Origin: Fidelibacterota bacterium
GTDB lineage: Bacteria > Fidelibacterota > Marinisomatia > SCGC-AAA003-L08 > GCA-2689995
NCBI GenBank assembly: GCA_002689995.1
Contig: NZIV01000043.1
Location: 2,482 to 43,293 of the forward strand
Direction of reading: 5' to 3'
Length of the DNA stretch: 40,812 nt
This document shows positions 1 through 8,072 of this stretch, one piece after another (the stretch's first letter is position 1; every line of letters starts with the position of its first letter). The notes beneath the pieces were generated by a model, which was not told the origin of the DNA, did no database searches, and was given only the letters and a program-made list of their open reading frames with translations. The translations under genes were made by a program, and so were the position numbers.

Positions 1-81
1 AAGTTGGACTCCCAAGCTAAATAAGCTGAAAATCCACCCATAGGGGGTATGGCAATCTGTTTTTAAAATATATAATTATTA

Positions 82-1119
82 TCACTCTAAAAATGGAATT
101 GAATAATTTAACATCCTACGCATACTAACAGAAAATTGGTAAACATCTGTTTCTTCCTGAGTTAATCCTTCAGTTCCGGTTATTGAGCCATTCAAGAAAT
201 ATGGTTTTTGGATATTTAATGCAACCGTTCCTATTTTGGTATTCCATAAAAAACCCATTCCAGGTATGAGAAGAATACTTTCAGAATTTGGTGCTGGATT
301 ATCATTCCAGTATGCTAAGGAAGTATGACGAACCATAAAACTTGTACCAACTGAAGCATTAATCAATTTAACTTTATTCGAAAAAGCGGTAAATGATAAA
401 TCCATTAATCGTGATGCTTTATAGCCATATTCACTTTTACTTAATGGTTGATCTATTGAAAAAGTACCACCCACAAAAACAGGATTCATTTTTCTTTTCA
501 CAAAATACTGTGTTTCAAAAAGTAATTTGTAAACACCTTCACTCATACTGAAATGACGATGAGGTTCAGTTTCATCTGCACTCGGAAAAAATGGGGAAGA
601 GGTTAATGTATTTTTGGATGGTTTTACAAGTCCTAATCCAAAAAATAATCGTGTTCCTGGACCAGCACCATCATTCAAAAATAAATACCGAAATATAATA
701 CGACTGTCACCTAAAAGACCACCGAGGGCATTATCAAAATTAGAAGATGAATCTTCTTCTCTGTGGTGGTCAGAATCCCAAATTTTCCCCCATGTCATAG
801 AACGAATCCCAAAAACTTGGTTGATTGTCATATTCCAATAATTTGAAAGTCCTATAGTTATTCCGGGTGATACAATTTTAGCAGAAAGAGTTCCAAGATG
901 ATTACCATCACCATCTTCATAATCTGCATTTTCACCATCAATTTCAGGATGTCCCCAATCAATATATTGATAATTATTGTCGAGTCCAACCATAATTTGG
1001 CCGGCCCAAAGTCCGACGCCTTTATCCGAATTGCCGACCGGCAAAGACGGGTTACTTCAAAGGGCTCATTGACCCCATAAAATAAAAAAAAATGTAAATA
1101 TAAATAATAATATAGGCAT
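82..1119 (-). CDS. Putative UxxU selenoprotein, exported outer-membrane beta-barrel-like protein
   Basis: Seen: an ATG at 1117-1119 has a ribosome site (AAAGGA) 7 nt upstream and begins a hydrophobic signal peptide (MPILLFIFTFFFILWGQ). The same frame then meets TGA at 1066-1068 and at 1057-1059 and stays open to 82. With both UGAs read as Sec the protein is 345 residues, with U18-A-L-U21 just after the predicted cleavage point. The body is rich in alternating hydrophobic strands and Gly/aromatic residues and ends near an aromatic residue (IPFLE), as outer-membrane barrels often do. An acidic/His patch (DSDHHREED) lies near residue 120. A hairpin with a GGUC loop lies 17 nt after the second UGA, and a tRNA-Sec is in the window. 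The alternative start, TTG at 1044, would lose the signal peptide. I do not recognise the family; a thiol/selenol redox or metal-binding site is inferred from UxxU. The other reading is a pseudogene with two stops. Confidence 0.66.
1026..1050 (-). promoter_or_regulatory. Candidate bacterial SECIS hairpin for the UALU gene
   Basis: On the minus strand, UUGCC (1044-1040) pairs with GGCAA (1035-1031) around the loop GGUC (1039-1036). An outer CCG/CGG helix (1050-1048 with 1028-1026) is separated by a small internal loop. The apical loop starts 17 nt after the nearer UGA and 26 nt after the farther one, within the usual bacterial SECIS range, and begins with GG as SelB binding requires. The stretch is clearly more GC-rich than its surroundings. 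Confidence 0.6.
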
Positions 1120-1278
1120 TTTAAATCCTTTAGTTATTTAAGAAAATATTAAGAAGTAAATCAAATTTAAATTTTTGTATAGACATAAAACTTTTTGTAA
1201 TATTTTTAAATTTTACAATAAAAGGCTTTTAATAGAAATATTACTTTCAATAACTTAATTAAATTTGATAGAATAAAA

Positions 1279-1557
1279 TTAATTTTTTTGTAATATAAAA
1301 TTTTTTAGTTTGGAAAGTAATGTTATTTTATGGTTTACTTGCTCATTTAAAATTTCAACATTAAACTTAGATTCAACAAAAGTATTTAGAAAGTCATCTT
1401 TATCAAATTTTGAATTTGTATTAATAATACCAATTTTTTCATCTAAATTTATTTTAATACTTTTTACAGTTCCTAAATTCATAATCATTTTAGAAATATT
1501 TTCTACACATCCGTTACAAGTCATTCCGTTAACTCTTATTTTAATCTTTTTACCCAT
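1279..1557 (-). CDS. HMA-domain heavy-metal binding protein (CopZ-like)
   Basis: A 92-residue cytoplasmic protein. It begins with a heavy-metal-associated (HMA) domain carrying G-M-T-C14-N-G-C17, the CxxC that binds Cu(I) or similar soft metals in copper chaperones and at the N-termini of P-type ATPases. The ferredoxin-like HMA fold spans about residues 3-70. The last 20 residues are a basic/hydrophobic tail of unknown role. The ATG at 1557 is preferred over the TTG one codon upstream. It overlaps the 3' end of the phenylalanine hydroxylase gene by 8 nt, so the two are translationally coupled. No copper ATPase or regulator is visible in the window, so the metal and partner are not known. The next gene on this strand is the UxxU selenoprotein, about 160 nt further on. 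Confidence 0.85.
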   Translation of the reverse strand: MGKKIKIRVNGMTCNGCVENISKMIMNLGTVKSIKINLDEKIGIINTNSKFDKDDFLNTFVESKFNVEILNEQVNHKITLLSKLKNFILQKN

Positions 1558-2467
1558 CAAACAAAAAAATTTCTTTATTATCGATAAATGATTTATATAA
1601 ATGTTCCATTGAATCTATCACGAAATATCGGTCTTGAATTTCACTGTAATCGAACCGCATTAAGGCTATTTCCTCTATATCATAAGGAATAAAAATAGAA
1701 TTATTTGAAAGTCCTTTACTACAATTAATAATATTTAGAATTTCATCATATGATGAAAGAATACCGGCACCATAGATTTGATATTTTAAATTATTTTGAG
1801 GATTATCATTTTGATTTATCATTATTCCAAACTCGTAAGTCCACCATGCAAAATTTTGTAATCTTTTTAAATTATGTGCTACAAGTTCTGAACTTAAGTT
1901 GCGTTCATTTTTTAAAATTTCAAATCCCAATTGTCCAATTGATGCTATAAAATTACAATAATTTTGATCTGTTAAAAATGGCATATGACCAAAAACATCG
2001 TGAAAAATATCGGGTTCAGGTGTATACCCAAATTCATTTTTTATCGGAGTATATTGATATTTTAATGAGAAACGATGCGATTGCCGTATAATATCTGTAG
2101 ATGGAAATTGACGACTTGCATTTAATTTGAAAAATAAAAATTCATCTAGAAATCCAGCAACAGTAACAACTTCCCAATCTGTAAATTTTTTAATTATATT
2201 AGAAATTTGATTAATACTTGGAAATTGGGAGCTATTTAGATTTAGTTTTATTAGACCATTTCTAAATTCTTTTGATCCATAATTACTAGCTAAGTCAATT
2301 ATATTAGAAAATAGTTGGTTCCAGATTTTATATTCTTCATTTGAAACGCAGTTAAAATCTTGTTTAATGCGCCAATCATTTTCTTCTGATAAAATTACAA
2401 TATCTCCAATTGCATTCGGTTTAATATTTTTGAATAGATAATCATATTTTTGATAATTTTCAACCAT
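1550..2467 (-). CDS. phhA: Phenylalanine 4-hydroxylase (aromatic amino acid hydroxylase)
   Basis: A 305-residue monomeric bacterial-type aromatic amino acid hydroxylase, expected to convert phenylalanine to tyrosine with a tetrahydropterin and O2. The iron site is visible as H156-D-V-F-G-H161 and E212 (AWWTYEFG), the 2-His-1-Glu triad. The preceding R-Q-F-P-S-T-D-I-I-R segment and the YTPEPD motif are also family hallmarks. The enzyme lacks an N-terminal ACT regulatory domain; the first 90 or so residues are a divergent helical region. The ATG at 2467 is the only sensible start. Tryptophan or tyrosine specificity cannot be excluded from sequence, but phenylalanine is the usual bacterial substrate. 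No pterin recycling gene (phhB) is adjacent; instead the gene overlaps the HMA-domain gene. Confidence 0.9.
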   Translation of the reverse strand: MVENYQKYDYLFKNIKPNAIGDIVILSEENDWRIKQDFNCVSNEEYKIWNQLFSNIIDLASNYGSKEFRNGLIKLNLNSSQFPSINQISNIIKKFTDWEVVTVAGFLDEFLFFKLNASRQFPSTDIIRQSHRFSLKYQYTPIKNEFGYTPEPDIFHDVFGHMPFLTDQNYCNFIASIGQLGFEILKNERNLSSELVAHNLKRLQNFAWWTYEFGIMINQNDNPQNNLKYQIYGAGILSSYDEILNIINCSKGLSNNSIFIPYDIEEIALMRFDYSEIQDRYFVIDSMEHLYKSFIDNKEIFLFDG

Positions 2468-2667
2468 TAGTAAATTTACAACTATTTCAATTGGTTAAAG
2501 GAGCTAAACTATATATATTTTAATTACTATTTCTAAATTTAATTAAGTTTAGATTTTGTTTTATCATTAGTCAATTAAATATAATTATTTTATAATATAA
2601 TTTTATAAATCAATTGAAAAAATAACAAATAATAAAAGTGATTTATTTATATATTATATTTATAAAT

Positions 2668-4401
2668 ATGAGAATAAATTTACAAAAAACAGATTTAATA
2701 GGTAAAATTCAAATAATTTTATTTATTAATATTATACTTGGTGGTTTTCATCCAGAATATGGTCCCGGAAGTCAATGGAATACTACTACATCTACCATAC
2801 ATTCATTTATCATTTTTGAAAGTATTACTTTAAATGGAAGTATAATTAATAGCGGATTTGATAATGGTTTTTCTATGGGAGGTTGTGAAACAGAAAATTG
2901 TGATATTATTGCAGGAATATATAATGGAAATGTTGTTGGTTGGTCTTTTATGCCATATTTAAATAATGTTATCACATTACCTATTCAATTAAATGATGGT
3001 ATAACTTCAGGAACAGAGGGATATCCAGAAGATATTCCTAATGTATATAATCCATTAATAACATTCAATTTCTATGATGCTAGCGAAAAAACAATATATT
3101 ACAATATCGCCCAATCAGAAATTCAAGCAGGTTATTATGTAATGCAAGGAAATTTAAATATTACAGAATCTGGTGAATATTGTAGCTCAAATGGTTTTGA
3201 ACTAGGACTAGAAGAGGAATATTGTATGCCTGGTATTGGTTGTAACTCATCTGATTCTGAATTCTTTGACGCAGTTGGTGATTCATATCTTGATTGCGAT
3301 GGATTATCAGTAGAAGATTGTAATGGAGATATTGGAGGTAATGCTTTTATCGATAATTGTGGTATATGTTCAGGAGGCTATACTAATATAACTCCAAATG
3401 AAAATGGTTGTTTTGGTTGTATGTACCATGAAGCTATAAATTATAATGAATATGTACATTATGATGATGGCTCTTGTGAATTTGGGTCAATTAGTACTTC
3501 AGTAATATATGATTTAATAGAGGGAAATAATCTAGTTTCATTTTCAGGAATTGATGGCTGTGAAACTATAGCTGCTTTAGGAGATTTAGAATTTGCATCA
3601 GAAAATTTTAATTTTATAATAGGTCAGGGACAGGGACTATTTTATGATGAAGATAATCAGGAATGGGTAGGAAATTTAACAAATCTTAGTACAAAAAGTG
3701 GTTATTGGTTAAATACAAATAATGATATGGAATTTTTATGGTCATTAAATTGTGAAGAATCAACTTCATTAGATATGGAGTCAATTTTACCCAGTTTATT
3801 TGATTATAAACAATCTACAGAACAAGCATTTTACCTTATAAATAATATAACTATTAAAAATAAAAATGCAATGGAAGGGGATATACTTTTAGCATACAAC
3901 AAAGATATATTAGTTGGAGCATCTTATTATAATAGAGGGTTAACAATTTTACCAGTAATGGGAAAAGATTTAAGCAAGCAAACAAATGGTTTTTTGAAGC
4001 CCGGAGACATACCTTCTTTACGATTATATAAAATAGAAACAGGTGAAATTATTAGTTTAGAATCTAATTTAGAACCCTTCTCAAATCTTTTAGTATCAAA
4101 AGTAGAAACCATTAATACAAATACAGATATAATTCCTTCATATTATGCTTTAAATCCAGTCTATCCAAATCCATTTAATCCAACTACTAATATTTCATAT
4201 TTATTGCCTGAAAATAGGCAAATAAAAATTACGATACATGATGTTAAAGGAAAAAAAATTGAAACACTTTTACAAAGTAAAGTACCTGCTGGTAGTTATA
4301 CATTAAGTTGGAATGCAGAAAATTTAGCAAGTGGGATATATTTTGTGAAGCTTACAGCTAGTGATTTTACACAGACTCAAAAATTAATGTTAATTAAATA
4401 G
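2668..4401 (+). CDS. Secreted protein with type IX secretion C-terminal sorting domain
   Basis: A 577-residue exported protein of unknown function. The N-terminus is a signal peptide (hydrophobic run IQIILFINIILGG). The ATG at 2668 is preferred to a GTG ten codons upstream. A middle region (about residues 190-275) carries many Cys in the form DCNGDIGG / NCGICSGG / YDDGSCEF, a calcium- or disulfide-type linker common in Marinimicrobia secreted proteins. The last 85 or so residues are a T9SS type A sorting domain: YPNPFNPTTNISY, IHDVKGKKI, WNAENLASGIYFVKL, TQKLMLIK. That domain is expected to be recognised by the T9SS and cleaved after outer-membrane passage. No catalytic domain is recognised; surface attachment or release is inferred. 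It is transcribed alone, convergent with the glycosylase gene. Confidence 0.85.
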   Translation: MRINLQKTDLIGKIQIILFINIILGGFHPEYGPGSQWNTTTSTIHSFIIFESITLNGSIINSGFDNGFSMGGCETENCDIIAGIYNGNVVGWSFMPYLNNVITLPIQLNDGITSGTEGYPEDIPNVYNPLITFNFYDASEKTIYYNIAQSEIQAGYYVMQGNLNITESGEYCSSNGFELGLEEEYCMPGIGCNSSDSEFFDAVGDSYLDCDGLSVEDCNGDIGGNAFIDNCGICSGGYTNITPNENGCFGCMYHEAINYNEYVHYDDGSCEFGSISTSVIYDLIEGNNLVSFSGIDGCETIAALGDLEFASENFNFIIGQGQGLFYDEDNQEWVGNLTNLSTKSGYWLNTNNDMEFLWSLNCEESTSLDMESILPSLFDYKQSTEQAFYLINNITIKNKNAMEGDILLAYNKDILVGASYYNRGLTILPVMGKDLSKQTNGFLKPGDIPSLRLYKIETGEIISLESNLEPFSNLLVSKVETINTNTDIIPSYYALNPVYPNPFNPTTNISYLLPENRQIKITIHDVKGKKIETLLQSKVPAGSYTLSWNAENLASGIYFVKLTASDFTQTQKLMLIK

Positions 4402-4437
4402 AAATTTATTTCATTAGTTTAATTAAATTATTTTTTA

Positions 4438-5049
4438 TCAAACATCTCCATCATCTAAGAGTTTCCACAAATAACAGCAAGATATCGTTCTATATGGTTG
4501 CCATGGTTTTGATATCTTAATCATTTCTTTTGCAGAAGGTAAATCTTTTAGATTGAATAATTCTTTATATGCTTTTTTAATCCCTAAATCAGCTACAGGT
4601 AATATGTCTGTTCTAAACATTGTAAACATTAAAAACATATCTATTGTCCACTGTCCAATACCTTTAATCTGTATTAATTCATCTCTAATTTCTATATCTG
4701 TTAGAGATAGGAAATCCACCGAATTTCCTGTTTCATGAAAATACTTTGATAAGCATTTAATATATTCTGTTTTCTGTTTTGATAGTCCAATCTTCCTAAG
4801 ATTTATATTTTCAATATCTATAATTAATTCTAGATCAGGTGTTTGATTTTTAAATAAATCTAAAAATCTATTATAAATTATTTTTGCTACTTTACCACTA
4901 AGTTGTTGATAAATAATAGATTTAGATAATGCATTGAAATAATTATCATCAGATTTGAATACAGGCCTATCATACTTAGTTATTAATTTTTTTAAATTTT
5001 TATCTTTATTTAAATGATTTATAGCATTATTTAAAATTTTAGAATTCAA
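4438..5049 (-). CDS. DNA-3-methyladenine glycosylase II, AlkA-like HhH-GPD protein
   Basis: A 203-residue base-excision repair glycosylase expected to remove alkylated purines (3-methyladenine, 7-methylguanine) from DNA. It shows the HhH-GPD fold: YFNALSKSIIYQQLSGKVA (residues 37-55) is the conserved first helix pair, the helix-hairpin-helix is LIQIKGIGQWT (125-135), and the catalytic Asp is D154 in LPVADLGI. It lacks the N-terminal domain of E. coli AlkA, as do the short single-domain homologues (YfjP/Mag type). The start appears to be TTG at 5049, because an in-frame TAA lies two codons upstream and no ATG occurs before the core. No iron-sulfur Cys cluster is seen. It is a single gene, convergent with the type IX protein. 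Confidence 0.88.
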   Translation of the reverse strand: MNSKILNNAINHLNKDKNLKKLITKYDRPVFKSDDNYFNALSKSIIYQQLSGKVAKIIYNRFLDLFKNQTPDLELIIDIENINLRKIGLSKQKTEYIKCLSKYFHETGNSVDFLSLTDIEIRDELIQIKGIGQWTIDMFLMFTMFRTDILPVADLGIKKAYKELFNLKDLPSAKEMIKISKPWQPYRTISCCYLWKLLDDGDV

Positions 5050-5154
5050 ATCTTATTCAATTAATTTTTATTTTTAGTATTATGAATAACAGGTTTTTAA
5101 CTTTGATTTATTATCTTTATTTTAATTAAATCTATATGAAATGTTTGAGAATAA

Positions 5155-5433
5155 TTAATCATTTAAATAAAATGTATGAGGAGGTTTTAATTCCCATTTT
5201 TCATAATTATCATTTTTTATTGTTTCAATGCCTAAATGAACATTTTTTTTCATATGGTTTTTTGATTTCCATTTTATCATTCTTACAAATAAACCAGTTT
5301 TTTCATCCACAAGAGTATAGCCCTCAATAAAACCATCACAGTTTTCAAGAGATTTTTTAAACCTCTCCATAGAATCTCTTAATTGAGTTTTATATTCTTC
5401 CTTTGGATAATGCAAAGACATATATACAAACAT
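5155..5433 (-). CDS. Small conserved-looking protein, possible dimeric alpha/beta-barrel (ABM-like)
   Basis: A 92-residue soluble protein. The pattern (short strand, long helix with KTQLRDSMERFKKSLENCDGF, strand GYTLVDEKTGLFVRMIKW, then a helix) resembles ferredoxin-like dimeric alpha/beta-barrel proteins such as antibiotic-biosynthesis monooxygenase-like (ABM) domains. That is inferred from fold pattern only; no catalytic residues are identifiable. The ATG at 5433 is used, and a second Met four residues later is possible. The gene stands alone between the glycosylase and the nickel SOD. Confidence 0.6.
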   Translation of the reverse strand: MFVYMSLHYPKEEYKTQLRDSMERFKKSLENCDGFIEGYTLVDEKTGLFVRMIKWKSKNHMKKNVHLGIETIKNDNYEKWELKPPHTFYLND

Positions 5434-5571
5434 ATTAAAATTTACGCATATCTAGTAAAATATAAATTGGATTATTTGCATATTCATAAAATTGTTAGAA
5501 TTATTTATACTTACTTAAAATATATTGTAAAATAGAGATTATTGAATAAAGTTAATTAATGAAATCAGAGT

Positions 5572-6057
5572 TTATTTTTTTCTTAATTCTTTTAGATGTT
5601 CTTTACCATGTTCATCAAAATATAGTTTTACTAGACCATCAATTAATATTTTTAATTCATCCAAATATGATAAGTCAACTGTTTGTTTTGCTTTCATTGA
5701 TGTATAAATAATATTTTGGCATAATAGAGTTAGGTCTACATAGCGTAAATAACCTTGTTCACTTGATTGTTTTGGTTTTATTCTTTGCGCTAAAAAATAT
5801 TTCATTGAAATATCTTGGATTTTTTGTGCATGATCTTCTTTTGTATTAATCCAACGTATCAATTGATTCATATCTTGAGTACTCTGTTGGTTTTTTAATG
5901 TAATATTAAGAATATTATTCATCGCTTTGTCGATAGTCTGTATGTGTTCTTCAATTTCAATTATTATGCGCACATCATCATAAATACCACATGGTACTTG
6001 ACAATGCGCAAATATAAAAGATATACTAAATATACAAAAAAATATGTTTTTATTCAT
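5572..6057 (-). CDS. sodN: Nickel superoxide dismutase with Sec signal peptide
   Basis: Converts superoxide to O2 and H2O2 using Ni. The nickel hook H-C-Q-V-P-C-G-I-Y-D-D (HCxxPCxxY) is intact: His1, Cys2 and Cys6 of the mature enzyme supply the ligands. The start at 6057 is chosen because it follows a strong GAGGTGG site; an upstream in-frame ATG would add 11 residues without a ribosome site. That start gives a 161-residue precursor: a 17-residue hydrophobic signal (MNKNIFFCIFSISFIFA) directly followed by His1, then a 144-residue four-helix mature chain. Cleavage after FIFA by signal peptidase would expose His1 as the free N-terminus that nickel binding needs. No sodX/sodT-type maturation protease gene is adjacent. 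A periplasmic location is inferred. Confidence 0.92.
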   Translation of the reverse strand: MNKNIFFCIFSISFIFAHCQVPCGIYDDVRIIIEIEEHIQTIDKAMNNILNITLKNQQSTQDMNQLIRWINTKEDHAQKIQDISMKYFLAQRIKPKQSSEQGYLRYVDLTLLCQNIIYTSMKAKQTVDLSYLDELKILIDGLVKLYFDEHGKEHLKELRKK

Positions 6058-6510
6058 TTTACCACCTCTCATTAAGTTACATTTTAGCATTCAATTTATT
6101 ATTAATCACAGTACTTAGTTATACAAACTACCTTAAAACTTTGAAATAAGAGAATATTTATATAAAAAAATATCAAGAAAGGTATATACCTTGTGATTTT
6201 AACTAACAATCTGAGAAAACCTTTAATTCTATTTTGAGTCTTTATTTCAGACCTAGATTGGTAATCTGATTTATACACCTAAGACTTTTAAACCAATTTT
6301 TTGGTTGCTATAAGGTTGTATACTTTTGTTAGAGTCTTGGCTTAGAAGAGCCTTTAAAGCTTTCAATAATTAATGCATGAATGTATGCTTCATGCAATTA
6401 CATAAATTTACTAAGTTATAGTTAAGCCGACATTACATTTATTTTAATTTTAATAAACTATTACAAATTCTAAATGTCAATTAAATACACCATTATAACT
6501 TAACCTAAAC
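6058..6510. other. Gene-free stretch upstream of nickel SOD, one hairpin
   Basis: No open frame with coding character is seen on either strand. The stretch holds the sodN ribosome site and promoter region at its left end. A perfect 8-bp inverted repeat, TGCATGAA (6374-6381) and TTCATGCA (6389-6396) with a 7-nt loop, is the only clear structure. Confidence 0.5.
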
Positions 6511-6745
6511 TCGCCTTTTCCTAATCCATTTAATCCTATAACGAACATTAGCTATGTATACACAGGTTACACTAAATATCTATGATGTTGAAGGAAGAAA
6601 TTTAAATACTATTTTTCAAGGAGTAAAACAAGCTGATAACCACATTATAGAATGGAATGCAGAAGGTTATCCAAGTGGAGTATACTTTGTGAAGCTTGAT
6701 GCAGGTGAGTTTACACAGACACAGAAGTTGATGTTGGTTAAGTAA
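6511..6745 (+). pseudogene. Remnant of a type IX sorting domain, frameshifted
   Basis: Two adjacent frames together encode most of a T9SS type A sorting domain. PNPFNPITNISY is encoded at 6520-6555; the frame then shifts by one near 6554 and continues as VTLNIYDVEGRNL, EWNAEGYPSGVYFVKL, TQKLMLVK to a TAA at 6745. About three to four residues are also missing at the junction compared with the intact domain at 4140-4401. No upstream part of a secreted protein, signal peptide or start remains. The C-terminal block is close in DNA sequence to the end of the intact type IX gene, so both probably descend from the same mobile or duplicated domain cassette. An independent short gene starting at ATG 6554 is unlikely. 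Confidence 0.75.
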
Positions 6746-6770
6746 GATTTTATCATAGTTGTAAAAGAAG

Positions 6771-6794
6771 AGTGCCTCAAATTAATGAGGCACT
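6771..6794. terminator. Perfect 9-bp hairpin after the sorting-domain remnant
   Basis: AGTGCCTCA (6771-6779) pairs with TGAGGCACT (6786-6794) around a 6-nt loop, 26 nt after the remnant's stop. There is no T-run on the plus strand, so it would be a weak or factor-dependent terminator, possibly left from the original gene. Confidence 0.45.
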
Positions 6795-7138
6795 ATATGA
6801 GGTAAGTCATCGAGGTATTTTTCCTATATCCTATTAAATATTAATACCTCTTTAACTTTAATCTTTTGATTTAGCTCACCAAATTTTAAATAACTTGAAT
6901 TTCTAAAATCTACCTTAGAATCTAAACACCTATTCTATTACCAATGCCACTCCCTTGATTAGTTCGTTGGGGTGTCTAATTTAGTTGAAAAATCAATTTA
7001 AAGTGGGGGATACCTCGGTTGTTAAAGCTTGTTTGCTGCTTGCAATGAATGCTGATATCATAGTATAATTTATTGGTGTCACTGGGACGCCATTGGGACG
7101 ATTAACAATAAAATAGGCACAATTTTGACTGCAAACAA
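6795..7138. other. Gene-poor stretch next to tRNA-Sec with possible decayed sequence
   Basis: No complete gene is seen. On the minus strand an open stretch ending at the TGA at 6993-6995 encodes phrases such as NRPNGVPVTPINY with no start codon. A GTGTCTAATTTAGTTGA segment near 6972-6988 resembles ends of some IS3-type elements, but no partner end or transposase is present. The strip looks like a decayed insertion site. Confidence 0.3.
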
Positions 7139-7161
7139 AAAAGCCTCAAAAAGAGGCTTTT
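7139..7161 (-). terminator. Rho-independent terminator of tRNA-Sec
   Basis: On the minus strand, AAAAGCCTC pairs with GAGGCTTTT around a TTTTT loop and runs into further T residues, about 30 nt beyond the tRNA-Sec 3' end. The stem is symmetric, so it could also act on plus-strand transcripts. Confidence 0.85.
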
Positions 7162-7192
7162 CGCTGTAGCTACCGAAGGGAACTACTAAAGG

Positions 7193-7285
7193 CGGAAGCG
7201 TGTTAGAATCGAACTAACCAAGGACATTTCTGCCCCTCAAACGGCTTTGAAGACCGAGGTGTCCACCAGGAACACATTCGCTTCC
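7193..7285 (-). tRNA. selC: tRNA-Sec (anticodon TCA)
   Basis: The 93-nt sequence has the marks of bacterial selenocysteine tRNA. The anticodon loop is CTTCAAA with anticodon TCA (7250-7248). The acceptor stem is GGAAGCG/CGCTTCC with discriminator G, followed by CC then T, so CCA is not encoded. The D stem is long (GTGTTC..GACAC). The 7-bp variable arm (AGGGGCA with TGTCCTT, GAAA loop) and the GTTAG/CTAAC T stem are complete. The eighth acceptor pair is A-A rather than canonical. It follows the SPOR-domain gene on the same strand and is followed by a strong terminator. selA, selB and selD are not in the window. Confidence 0.94.
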
Positions 7286-7316
7286 AATTTAAAAAGATTT
7301 TAATATTTTTTATAGT

Positions 7317-8072
7317 TTAATTTAATTTTTTTAAAAAAGAATTAACTTTATTATTGTTTTTAAGTTTTTTTTGAATTTTCCGTGCTTCTTTTTCAGTTTC
7401 ATAATATCCATAGCGAACAGCAAATAATGGTTTTCCATTTAATACTATTCTATCAACACGAGGTTCTAAGCCATTATTTTTCATTTTTTTTATAGTTTGA
7501 TTTGCATTTTTCTCTTTTCCAAATACACCTAATTGAATTGTATAATTTCTTTTAGATTCCATTTCACTAACTTTTATTGTGGTATTTAAATTTATAGAGT
7601 TATTTATTAAGTTTAATTTAATATTATTACTGCCCCAATCATGTATTAATTGAGCTGAATCAGGAAAGCCCATTTGTAAATAGATATTAACCAAAATAGA
7701 AATTGTAGGTACAATATAATCAGATTTATTGTATTTTTTAATTAATTCGTTAAAGGATTTAATAGCTAGATTAAATTCTTTATTTAAATATTGTTCGTTA
7801 CCTTTTTTATATAAAAATACTGGAGCTAAATGTCCTGATAGGTCAGATATGTCTAACTTAGAAAATTGTTTTTGAGCGGATTTACCATCAGTTAAAATAT
7901 ATCCATTTAAAAATTGAAAGTCTGCCTGATTCAACTCTCGATCCGATAAATCTTGAAAATAGCGATTAACATAGTCTAAGTTACCAGACTTAATATGATC
8001 ACGTAGTGAGCTAATTGGATATGAAAGAATGTTAGATATTGATATAATAAATAATAGCAGATAATTTTTCAT
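7317..8072 (-). CDS. Exported SPOR-domain protein with helical repeat region
   Basis: A 251-residue protein with a signal peptide (MKNYLLLFIISISNILS). A helical, tetratricopeptide-like region spans about residues 25-150, including ELIKKYNKSDYIVPTISILVNIYLQMG. A C-terminal SPOR domain spans 176-248 (NYTIQLGVFGKEKNA ... LFAVRYGYYETEKEARKIQKKL). SPOR domains bind peptidoglycan with denuded glycan strands, often at the division site, so an envelope or division role is inferred. It overlaps lapB by 4 nt and ends the miaB-lapA-lapB set; tRNA-Sec lies just beyond. Confidence 0.8.
   Translation of the reverse strand: MKNYLLLFIISISNILSYPISSLRDHIKSGNLDYVNRYFQDLSDRELNQADFQFLNGYILTDGKSAQKQFSKLDISDLSGHLAPVFLYKKGNEQYLNKEFNLAIKSFNELIKKYNKSDYIVPTISILVNIYLQMGFPDSAQLIHDWGSNNIKLNLINNSINLNTTIKVSEMESKRNYTIQLGVFGKEKNANQTIKKMKNNGLEPRVDRIVLNGKPLFAVRYGYYETEKEARKIQKKLKNNNKVNSFLKKLN

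Noticed and set aside
1-41. Possible 5' end of a minus-strand gene running off the left edge (MGGFSAYLAWESN)
   Set aside because: Only 13 codons are visible, there is no ribosome site and the family cannot be recognised.
82-1044. Short version of the barrel-like gene starting at TTG 1044
   Set aside because: It lacks a signal peptide and ribosome site; the upstream in-frame ATG with two UGA codons and a SECIS-like hairpin explains the region better.
6554-6745. Independent 63-residue gene
   Set aside because: It is the second half of a sorting domain whose first half lies in another frame; a remnant is more likely.
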